Assembly (NCBI RefSeq): GCF_001701025.1
Contig: NZ_CP016793.1
Location: forward strand, 9,424,001 to 9,488,000
Length of the DNA: 64,000 nt
Source: Lentzea guizhouensis
GTDB taxonomy: Bacteria; Actinomycetota; Actinomycetes; Mycobacteriales; Pseudonocardiaceae
Direction of reading: 5' to 3'
A program made the translations under genes and the position numbers. Position 1 is the first letter of the stretch. Each line of letters begins with the position of its first letter. The notes below the pieces were generated by a model. It did no database searches. It worked only from the letters and a program-made list of their open reading frames with translations, and was not told the origin of the DNA. Positions 29,993-37,123 of the stretch are shown here, in pieces.

Positions 29993-30814
29993 TCAGCCTT
30001 TCGCGAGAAGGGTTGTGGTGACGGCGGAACCGCGCCTGCTGGCGTGCCACGGCAGCATCAGCTTCTCGGCGAGGTCGAGCAGGGCGAACAGCAGCACGCC
30101 GACGACCGACATCACGATCAGCCCGGCGAACAGCATCGGGGTGTCCATGTTCCCGTTGGCCTGCAGGATCACGTATCCGAGGCCTTCGTTGGCGCCGACG
30201 AACTCACCGACCACCGCCCCGGTGACCGCCAGCGTGATCGCGACCTTCAGCCCGGCGAACAGGTGCGGTAAGGACGCCGGGAAGCGGATCTTCACGAACG
30301 TCTTGAGCGGGCCGCCGCCCATCGTCGAGGCGAGCTCCAGCATCTCGGTGTCGACCGACTTCAGGCCGGTGACCATCGAGATCACCACCGGGAAGAACGC
30401 CATCAGCACGGCGACGATCACCTTGGGCTCGAAGCCGAAGCCGAGCCACACCACGAACAGCGGCGCGATCGCGATCTTCGGGATGACCTGCGCGAACAGC
30501 AGCACCGGGTAGACCGTGCTCTCGACCGCGCGCGAGTAGACCATGGCGACCGCGACCAGCACGCCGACGATCGCCGCGATGACGAACCCGGCGAGCGTCT
30601 CCCAGGTCGTCGTCAGCGTGTGCGGCCAGAGGTAGGACCACTTGCCGACGAGCACCTCGGCCGTCCTGCCCGGCGACGGCACCAGGTAGGGCTCCACCAG
30701 CTCGGTCACCGTCACGAGCTGCCAGAGCAGGAGGAAGGCGAAGATCAGCGCGACCGGGCGCCACGCCCGCTCCACGACGCCGCCCCGCCTGCGGTCCGCC
30801 GGAACCGTGTCCAC
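29993..30814 (-). CDS. ABC transporter permease (SsuC/TauC/ThiX type)
   Basis: The 273-residue product has six hydrophobic segments and the BPD_transp_1 loop near residue 180-200 (ELASTMGGGPLKTFVKIRFPASLPHLFAG, the EAA-like coupling loop). It is the first gene of the operon permease, binding protein, ATPase, TIR protein. A LacI-type palindrome lies 16-29 nt upstream of the start, close enough to block the promoter or the ribosome. Confidence 0.9.
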   Translation of the reverse strand: MDTVPADRRRGGVVERAWRPVALIFAFLLLWQLVTVTELVEPYLVPSPGRTAEVLVGKWSYLWPHTLTTTWETLAGFVIAAIVGVLVAVAMVYSRAVESTVYPVLLFAQVIPKIAIAPLFVVWLGFGFEPKVIVAVLMAFFPVVISMVTGLKSVDTEMLELASTMGGGPLKTFVKIRFPASLPHLFAGLKVAITLAVTGAVVGEFVGANEGLGYVILQANGNMDTPMLFAGLIVMSVVGVLLFALLDLAEKLMLPWHASRRGSAVTTTLLAKG

Positions 30815-30829
30815 GAAGCCCCCTCGTTC

Positions 30830-30843
30830 GGAAAGCGCTTTCC
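30830..30843. promoter_or_regulatory. LacI-family-type operator upstream of the NMT1-type ABC operon
   Basis: GGAAAGCGCTTTCC is identical to the core at 26317-26330. It lies in the 73-nt gap between the divergent permease start (30814) and a small possible gene at 30888. A single LacI-family repressor would be expected to bind both sites. Confidence 0.8.
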
Positions 30844-30887
30844 CGTACGCTATGGCCGGCTCACGGACCGGTCAAGGTGGAGGATCG

Positions 30888-31079
30888 ATGAAGCTGAGCG
30901 GCCCGACGGCCGAACGGGTTGGCGTCATCGCCGTCGCACCGCCCACCGTCCGGGCGCTCGGCGCGCCCGGCGGACAGGTCGCCGTCGCAGGTGGTCCGCG
31001 CTTTCCGGTGCTCGTCGAGGTGTCCGCAGGCGGGGTGCACGGGTGGGCTAGGCGACCTGGTCCCGCACGGACCCACTGA
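30888..31079 (+). CDS. Small ORF with strong ribosome site, possibly a truncated gene
   Basis: The 63-residue frame starts MKLSGPTAERVGVIAVAPP and is preceded by GGAGG with a 4-nt spacer, one of the better ribosome sites here. It has no recognised domain. It is divergent from the ABC permease and shares its operator region. The end (VHGWARRPGPARTH) looks non-conserved, and a long palindromic element begins 85 nt later, so it could be the 5' remnant of an interrupted gene. Confidence 0.35.
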   Translation: MKLSGPTAERVGVIAVAPPTVRALGAPGGQVAVAGGPRFPVLVEVSAGGVHGWARRPGPARTH

Positions 31080-31163
31080 ATCGATCTCCACGACCGGTAC
31101 CGGGCGGTCCGCGAGCCGGCGGTCGACGTGCCGGCGCGACCTTGACGGGCAACTGAGCACGAC

Positions 31164-31327
31164 TAGTGGCGTGGCTCGGAACGTTGCCGAGGGAATTCGC
31201 GGTCAGACGGCCGCATCGTGGTGCCGCCCCCACGTCCTCATACTGGACGTATGGCGGCGTGGGGGCGGTGCCGCGAGGTGGCCTGCTGAGCGTGAGTTAC
31301 CCGCCCGCGTTCCGAGTCGCGCCACTA
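31164..31327. mobile_element. 164-bp imperfect palindrome, MITE-like foldback element
   Basis: The sequence reads TAGTGGCG at the left end and CGCCACTA at the right, and most of the 82-nt half-sites are complementary: CTCGGAACG pairs with CGTTCCGAG and GCCGCCCCCACG with CGTGGGGGCGG(T/C). Many mismatches are G-U compatible. It contains no gene. It lies between the small ORF and the VOC gene. The overall form suggests a foldback element or MITE. I see no clear target-site duplication. Confidence 0.6.
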
Positions 31328-31338
31328 ACCTCGGTGTC

Positions 31339-31719
31339 GTGCATCGGAGCAGACTGTTCGGGATCTTCATCGACACGCCCGTCGCGCAAGCCGGTCAGGC
31401 GGCGGACTTCTGGTCCGCCGCGTTGGGTGTTCCGGCGCGTTCCGTGGCAGGTGAGGAGCAGTTCACAGCTCTGGACGGCGCCGTTCCCGGCTTGACCGTC
31501 GACGTCCAGGCGGTCGACGACGCACCGCGCTACCACGTCGACATCGAGACCGACGACGTGGCAGCGGAGGTCGCCCGTCTGACGGCACTGGGTGCGGAAC
31601 CGGTCTCCCGCTGGCTGGAGTGCCACACGCTGCGCGCGCCCGGCGGTCACCTGCTCTGCGTGGTGCCCGTGCACAGCGACCACGAGACGTTCGCCAGGTC
31701 GGCTCGGACGTGGCCGTGA
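31339..31719 (+). CDS. VOC/glyoxalase-like small protein
   Basis: The 126-residue product has the paired beta-alpha-beta-beta-beta pattern of the vicinal oxygen chelate fold: LFGIFIDTPVAQAGQAADFWSAALG in the first half and YHVDIETDDVAAEVARLTALGAE with LRAPGGHLLCVVPV in the second. The GTG at 31339 is 12 nt after the palindromic element, so the gene's promoter may lie in it. The substrate is unknown; this subgroup includes many uncharacterised actinobacterial proteins. Confidence 0.8.
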   Translation: MHRSRLFGIFIDTPVAQAGQAADFWSAALGVPARSVAGEEQFTALDGAVPGLTVDVQAVDDAPRYHVDIETDDVAAEVARLTALGAEPVSRWLECHTLRAPGGHLLCVVPVHSDHETFARSARTWP

Positions 31720-31731
31720 AGCCGCCCGGCG

Positions 31732-32706
31732 TCACCGGCGCAACAGGCCGGTCTCCCTGTCGTAGCGCAGAACGCGGTTCGGCGGGGCGTCGAGGGTGAC
31801 CGGTGTGCCGATCGGTGGTTCGTCCTCCTCCGGCACGATGTACCCGACGCCGCAGTCCAGCGTCACCAGCGACGTGACGCCCAGGTTCTCCACAATGGAC
31901 ACCTCGCCGGTGAAGAGTCCTCGGTCCGCCGGCCCCAGGTACTCCGGCCGCACGCCGATGATGTCGTCATCGCGCGGGACCAGGTTCATCGGGGTGGAGC
32001 CGATGAAGTTCGCGACGAACGTGTCCGCCGGTCGTTGGAACACCTCACGGGGTGTGCCGAGCTGGCGGATCCGGCCCTGGTCCATCACGGCGATCCGGTC
32101 GGCCAGCGCCAGCGCCTCCGCCTGGTCGTGGGTCACGAAGACGGTGGTCAGCGCCAGCTCGCGTTGCAGCTTCTTGAGGAACGTGCGGGCTTCCAGCCTC
32201 AGCCGGGCGTCCAGGTTGGACAGTGGCTCGTCGAGCAGCAGCACCTCGGCCGAGGCCGCGACCGCCCGTGCCAGCGCAACCCGTTGCTGCTGACCGCCGG
32301 AGAGCTGGCCGGGCCGTCGTTCCAGCAAGCCGTCCAGGCTCAGCCCCGACGCCGTGCGCGAGGCCGTCTCGCGCTGCACGGACTTCGCGGCACCGCGCAC
32401 CCGCAGCGGGTAGGCGATGTTCTCGGCCACGGTCATGTGCGGGAACAGCGCGTAGTCCTGGAACACCATCGCCACACCGCGCTCGCCGGGCTGCAGCCGG
32501 GTGACGTCCCGTCCGCCGATCCGCACCTCGCCGGAGGACGCGGGTTCCAGCCCGGCGATCGTGCGCAGCAACGTGGTCTTGCCGCAGCCCGACGGGCCGA
32601 GCAGGGCGAACAGCTCGCCGTCGGTGACGTCCAGGTCGAGCTCGTCGACCGCCCGCACCCCGCCGGGGTACACGGTCGACAGGCCGGTGATCGAGATGCC
32701 CGCCAT
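31732..32706 (-). CDS. Carbohydrate-type ABC transporter ATPase with TOBE-like C-terminus
   Basis: The 324-residue product has Walker A GPSGCGKTT, signature LSGGQQQRV, Walker B VLLLDEPLSNLDA, H-loop VTHDQAEA, and a C-terminal OB-like domain (GVRPEYLGPADRG ... GTPVTLDAPP) as in MalK/UgpC/PotA ATPases. Its ATG shares one base with the upstream permease stop (TGATG). It is the last gene of a four-gene operon. Confidence 0.92.
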   Translation of the reverse strand: MAGISITGLSTVYPGGVRAVDELDLDVTDGELFALLGPSGCGKTTLLRTIAGLEPASSGEVRIGGRDVTRLQPGERGVAMVFQDYALFPHMTVAENIAYPLRVRGAAKSVQRETASRTASGLSLDGLLERRPGQLSGGQQQRVALARAVAASAEVLLLDEPLSNLDARLRLEARTFLKKLQRELALTTVFVTHDQAEALALADRIAVMDQGRIRQLGTPREVFQRPADTFVANFIGSTPMNLVPRDDDIIGVRPEYLGPADRGLFTGEVSIVENLGVTSLVTLDCGVGYIVPEEDEPPIGTPVTLDAPPNRVLRYDRETGLLRR

Positions 32707-33527
32707 CAGCTCTTGATGCCTCCGTGGAATCGGAACCCGTACCGCTTGTTGACGAACAGGTACAGCACGACCACCGGGATCGAGTACAGCAGCGAGAACA
32801 CCGGGATCACCGTCAGGTTGGCGCTGCCGCCCTCGTCGTACAGGGTGCGCAGCAGCACCGCCGCCGGCTGCTGGCCGACGTCGCGCAGCAGCAGGAACGG
32901 CAGCAGGAAGTTGCCCCACGCGTTGACGAAGGCCCACACGAAGATCGTCGCGACACCGGGCCTGGCGACCGGCAGGACGACGTGGCCGAGGACCTGCCGG
33001 GGCGAGGCGCCGAACACGCGCGCCGACTCCTCGTAGGAGCGCGGCACGGCGTCCACGAAGTCCTTGAGGATGAAGATCGCGGCCGGGAGCATGCCGCCCG
33101 CGATCACCAGTGCCGTGCCGAACTGGGAGTTGATCAGACCGAGCTGCAGCATCATCACGAAGATCGGCACCATCGCGGCCGTTCCCGTGACGACCGAGGA
33201 CAGCAACAACAGCAGGTACAGCAACAGGTCGCGGCCCGGGATCCGCACCCGGGACAGCGCGTAGGCCGCCAACGCCGCGAACACGGTCGTCACCACGGTC
33301 GCGATCCCGCACAGCAGCAGGGAGTTCAGCAACGACGACAGGGCGTACGGGTGCTCGAAGGTCCTCGCCACGTTCGCCAGCGTCCAGTCCGGCCAGCGCA
33401 GGCCGAGTCCCGGCTCGGTGTCGAACGGCGCGGACGCGAGCCACAGCATCGGCACGGCGAAGAACCCGAGCACGACCGTGACCAGCACGTAGAACCCGAT
33501 CCTGCGCACCATCCACAACGGACTCAC
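32706..33527 (-). CDS. ABC transporter permease (MalG type)
   Basis: The 273-residue product has six hydrophobic segments and the EAA loop (ESARVFGASPRQVLGHVVLPVARPG). This is the second inner-membrane component of a CUT1-type sugar importer. GTG at 33525-33527 overlaps the upstream permease stop by 4 nt (GTGA). Confidence 0.9.
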   Translation of the reverse strand: MSPLWMVRRIGFYVLVTVVLGFFAVPMLWLASAPFDTEPGLGLRWPDWTLANVARTFEHPYALSSLLNSLLLCGIATVVTTVFAALAAYALSRVRIPGRDLLLYLLLLLSSVVTGTAAMVPIFVMMLQLGLINSQFGTALVIAGGMLPAAIFILKDFVDAVPRSYEESARVFGASPRQVLGHVVLPVARPGVATIFVWAFVNAWGNFLLPFLLLRDVGQQPAAVLLRTLYDEGGSANLTVIPVFSLLYSIPVVVLYLFVNKRYGFRFHGGIKS

Positions 33528-34390
33528 GCGCGCCTCCTCAGCAGCCGCAGGTACACCAGCGCGATGACGAGGTTGCCGAGCAGCAGCAGGATCGACATCG
33601 CCGAGGCGTACCCGAGCTGCCCGCCTTCCAGCGCCTGCCGGTAGATCAGCACCGGCAGCACCTCCGACCGGTGGTTCGGCCCGCCCGCGGTCAGCAGGAA
33701 CGGCGTGAAGTCGTTGGCGGTCCACAGGCTGATCAGCAGCGTGTTGGTCAGCACGTGCCCGCGGATGTGCGGGAACACCACGTCCCGCACGGTCTGCCAC
33801 CCCGACGCGCCCACCAGCCGCGCGGTCTCCAGCTGCGACGGCGGCACGGCGGCCAGCGCGGAGGTGTAGAGCAGCATGGAAAACGCGGTGCCGCGCCAGA
33901 CGTTGAAGATGATCAGGCTGGTCATCGGGTACTGCACGAGCCAGGCCGTCTCGGGCTGCCCGAGCAGCAGGCCGAGCGTGCCGGTGTCGCGGCTGAGGAC
34001 CGCGAACCACAGGTAGGCGACCACCGTGCCGGGCAGGATCCACGACAGCAGCACGAACGCCTCGACCGTGCGGCGCAGCCACGGCCGCACGGTGCGCAAC
34101 AACCAGGCGAGGCCGAAGCCGAGCGCGTTCTGCCCGATCACCGCCGAGAACAGCACGAACAACGCGGTCAGCCACACCGAGTTCGTGAACAACGGGTCGC
34201 GCACCGCGTTGACGACGTTGTCCAGGCCGACCACCCGCGGGTTCGCCGCCGCGGGCCCGGTGAGCTGGTAGTTGGTGATGCCGATGTAGAGCGTCCACAG
34301 CGCCGGGAAGACGAGGAAGACGCCGATCAGCACGAGCGCGGGCGCGACGAACCCGACGGCGCGCCGCACGCCCAGCCCAGAGCCGTCCAT
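33524..34390 (-). CDS. ABC transporter permease (MalF type)
   Basis: The 288-residue product has six hydrophobic segments and the EAA loop (ETARLVGASGWQTVRDVVFPHIRG). The ATG at 34388-34390 is preceded by GGGGGTGGG. A 22-bp hairpin lies between this gene and the binding-protein gene upstream, which would lower permease expression relative to the binding protein, a common arrangement in importer operons. Confidence 0.9.
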   Translation of the reverse strand: MDGSGLGVRRAVGFVAPALVLIGVFLVFPALWTLYIGITNYQLTGPAAANPRVVGLDNVVNAVRDPLFTNSVWLTALFVLFSAVIGQNALGFGLAWLLRTVRPWLRRTVEAFVLLSWILPGTVVAYLWFAVLSRDTGTLGLLLGQPETAWLVQYPMTSLIIFNVWRGTAFSMLLYTSALAAVPPSQLETARLVGASGWQTVRDVVFPHIRGHVLTNTLLISLWTANDFTPFLLTAGGPNHRSEVLPVLIYRQALEGGQLGYASAMSILLLLGNLVIALVYLRLLRRRA

Positions 34391-34410
34391 CCCACCCCCT
34401 GCGGGTTGGG

Positions 34411-34458
34411 GCGTCTGCAAGTACTACCAACTCACGAGTTGGTAGTACTTGCAGACGC
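34411..34458 (-). terminator. 22-bp stem hairpin in the importer operon, second member of the hairpin family
   Basis: The arms at 34411-34432 and 34437-34458 form a perfect 22-bp stem with loop CACG. It starts 2 nt after the binding-protein stop. The stem is the same as at 16254-16299 except for a compensated pair (C-G there, T-A here). In this context it is an intercistronic attenuator or mRNA stabiliser rather than a full stop. Confidence 0.85.
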
Positions 34459-34460
34459 CA

Positions 34461-35840
34461 TCAGCCAACGTTGTCCTCGCCGACGGCCTTCACCAACGCC
34501 TCGCGGTACGCCTTGGCCGCGTCGTCCGGGCTCTTGCCGGACACCACGTCCGCGGTCGCCTGCTGCAGCGCCGCCGACACCTTCGGGTAGTCGGCGAGAC
34601 CGGGGCGGTACCGGGTGATCGGCAGGACCTTCTCGGCGACGAAGCTGAGCACCGGGTCGCCCTTGAGCACCTCGTCGTTGACGTCCTGCCGCTGGGTCAG
34701 CTGCGCGGTCCCGGCCAGCGACTCCTTGACGGCCTCGGCGGAGTTGAGGAACTGCATGAGCTCCCAGGCCTGCCGCGGGTACTTGGTGTTCGGGTTGATC
34801 ACCCGCACGCCACCGCCGGACATGCTGACGAAGTCCTGCCCGCCGACCCCCGCGCCCGCTTGCCGGGCGGGCACCAGCGCCCACCCGACCGCGCTGTCCC
34901 GGTCGGCCATCTTCGCGACGCCGTTCTTCGGCTCCACCACCGAACGCCAGAAGTAGTCGCTCTCCAGCAGGATCCCGATCCTGTTCTCGCTGAACAGCGT
35001 GAACGACCGGTCGCGGCCCTTGGCCTCCTGCTGCAGCACCGGATCGCCCAGCCCACCACCGTAGATCCGCTGGTACAGCCCGAGAACGTCCTTGACGTTC
35101 GACGAATCGCCCTGCCACTTGCCGTTCTCGTGGATCGGCCTGCCGGTGCCGGCCAGCGCGGGCAGCACGCCCTGCATCGTCGTGGCCTCGCCCATCGCGG
35201 TGCCGGCGTTGAGCTGGATCGGCGTGACACCGGGCAACGCCTTCAACCGCGTCCCCGCGTCCAGCACGTCCTGCCACGAGCGAGGCTGCCAGTCCGCCGG
35301 CAACCCGGCCTGCGCGAACAGCTTCTTGTTGAAGAACAACACCCGCCCGTCGGTGCCCATCGGCACCCCGTACCGCTTGCCGTCGAACTCGCCGAGCGCC
35401 TGCACGGCCTGGGGGATCTGGTTCCAGCCGTCCCAGTTCGTGCCGGTGCCGACCACCTCGTCGAGCGGCTTGACCTGCCCGGCCTGCGCGAGCTCACCGA
35501 GCCAGATGCCGTCGATCTCGATGATGTCGCCGCCACCGCCGGTCTTGAGGTCGAGCGCCACCTTGGTCTTGAAGTCCTCGTCGCCGGCGCCGTTCTGCTC
35601 GAACTCGATGGTCGCCGTGACGCCCTTGGCCTTCTGCAGCTCGGTGAACTTCGGGACCACCCAGTTCTGCAGCCAGTTCGCGCCGCGCGCGTTCTTCCCG
35701 CCCAGCGCCGCGTTGGCGACGATCGTCAGGGTGATCTCCTTGGCGTCGGCGTTGCGCCCCTGGTCCGTTTCCTGTGTCCCGCCGAGACACCCCGTCAGAA
35801 GCGCGCACACCGCCAGCAACCCGAACGCCTTTGTCCGCAT
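34461..35840 (-). CDS. ABC-type extracellular solute-binding lipoprotein (family 1, sugar type)
   Basis: The 459-residue product has a lipoprotein signal (MRTKAFGLLAVCALLTGC) and the family 1 solute-binding fold: DIIEIDGIWLGELAQAGQVKPL, YGVPMGTDGRVLFFNKKLF and YPRQAWELMQFLNSAEAVK. The size, fold and partner genes indicate a CUT1 importer of an oligosaccharide or glycerol-phosphate-like compound. The ATG at 35838-35840 lies after GGGGGG. It is the first gene of binding protein, MalF-type, MalG-type, ATPase. Confidence 0.92.
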   Translation of the reverse strand: MRTKAFGLLAVCALLTGCLGGTQETDQGRNADAKEITLTIVANAALGGKNARGANWLQNWVVPKFTELQKAKGVTATIEFEQNGAGDEDFKTKVALDLKTGGGGDIIEIDGIWLGELAQAGQVKPLDEVVGTGTNWDGWNQIPQAVQALGEFDGKRYGVPMGTDGRVLFFNKKLFAQAGLPADWQPRSWQDVLDAGTRLKALPGVTPIQLNAGTAMGEATTMQGVLPALAGTGRPIHENGKWQGDSSNVKDVLGLYQRIYGGGLGDPVLQQEAKGRDRSFTLFSENRIGILLESDYFWRSVVEPKNGVAKMADRDSAVGWALVPARQAGAGVGGQDFVSMSGGGVRVINPNTKYPRQAWELMQFLNSAEAVKESLAGTAQLTQRQDVNDEVLKGDPVLSFVAEKVLPITRYRPGLADYPKVSAALQQATADVVSGKSPDDAAKAYREALVKAVGEDNVG

Positions 35841-35974
35841 CCTGTGACCCCCCGCCGCGAAACTCCGCTGGTACGTCACTCATCAACATGGCACTGGATC
35901 ACGCCCGCCACAAGCTCTCAGCACTCTCTCAGCGCGCCACTGGAAGGCTCCCGCTTGAAGGGGGTAGATCAACA

Positions 35975-37087
35975 ATGCAACTGCTGCTGGCGGCCGTCCT
36001 CGCCGCCTCCACCCTGGTGACACCGCAGGTCACCGGCCCGTTCCCGGTGGGTACGTTCAACGCCCACCTCACCGACACACGTGCCGACCCGTGGCACCCG
36101 GACCAGCGCCGGGAGCTCATGGTCACGGTCACCTACCCGGCCCGCGCGAAGGGCGAGGAGGCACCGTTCCTGACGCCTGCCTTCGCCGCGGCCACCGACC
36201 CGATCATCTCCAGCCCCGCGTTCCTCGACATCCCGGCGGGGACCGTCGACTGGACCGGGACGCGACGCCAGGCCCGCACGAACGCACCCGCCCTCCCGGG
36301 CCGCTTCCCCACCGTGCTCTTCTCCCCCGGCCTGCAGTCGCCGCGCGAGTTCCACGCGGGCGCGGCGGACGACCTGGCCAGCCGCGGGTACGTCGTCGTG
36401 ACGGTCTCGCACACCTACGAGTCGCTGGTCGTCGAGTTCCCCGGCGGACGGCTGGTGCCGAGCGAGGTCCAGGACGCGCGGCCGGAGACGATGAAGAAGG
36501 CCATCGACGCGCGGGTCGCGGACATGCGGTTCGTGCTCGGCCAACTTCCCCGGCTGCACAAGGGCGCCGACGTCACGCGCGTCGGCATCGCCGGGCATTC
36601 CTACGGCGGGTACACGGCCGGCGAGACGATGGTGCACGACCGCCGGTTCGACGCGGGCATCAACATCGACGGCGCCATGGAGCACAGCGGCGAAGGGCCT
36701 TACGCGCCCGGCGAGATCGTCACGAAGGGCGTCGACCGGCCGTTCCTGCTCTTCGGCGGCGATCTCGGTGAACGCGAGCTCTCGCACGTCGACACGAGCC
36801 TCACCAGGTCGTGGGCCGACTTCTGGCCCAACCAGCGCGGCTGGAAGCGGGACGTGCACCTCGACGACGGCGCGCACCTGGGGTTCAGCGACCTGCAGTG
36901 GGCCGTCCCGCAGATCGACGAGGTCACGCCGGAGCGGAGGGTGGAGCTGATCGGCACGATCACCCCGCGGAGCTCGGTGAAGGCGCAGCACGACTACGTG
37001 GCCGCGTTCTTCGACCTGCACCTCAAACACCGCGGCACCACGCTGTTCGACCGTGCGCGCCACCCCGGGATCCGGCTCGTTCCCTGA
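35975..37087 (+). CDS. Secreted alpha/beta hydrolase (PAF-acetylhydrolase/dienelactone-like)
   Basis: The 370-residue product has an N-terminal signal (MQLLLAAVLAASTLVTP), oxyanion region VLFSPGLQSPREF, nucleophile elbow GIAGHSYGGYTAGE, and a late His in DDGAHLGFSDLQW. The long inserts resemble bacterial PAF-acetylhydrolase-type esterases (PF03403 group). It probably hydrolyses an ester outside the cell. ATG at 35975 follows GAAGGGGG. It is divergent from the solute-binding gene. Confidence 0.82.
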   Translation: MQLLLAAVLAASTLVTPQVTGPFPVGTFNAHLTDTRADPWHPDQRRELMVTVTYPARAKGEEAPFLTPAFAAATDPIISSPAFLDIPAGTVDWTGTRRQARTNAPALPGRFPTVLFSPGLQSPREFHAGAADDLASRGYVVVTVSHTYESLVVEFPGGRLVPSEVQDARPETMKKAIDARVADMRFVLGQLPRLHKGADVTRVGIAGHSYGGYTAGETMVHDRRFDAGINIDGAMEHSGEGPYAPGEIVTKGVDRPFLLFGGDLGERELSHVDTSLTRSWADFWPNQRGWKRDVHLDDGAHLGFSDLQWAVPQIDEVTPERRVELIGTITPRSSVKAQHDYVAAFFDLHLKHRGTTLFDRARHPGIRLVP

Positions 37088-37123
37088 CGTCGGACGCAGC
37101 CGGCGGCGGTATGGTCTGGTCCA

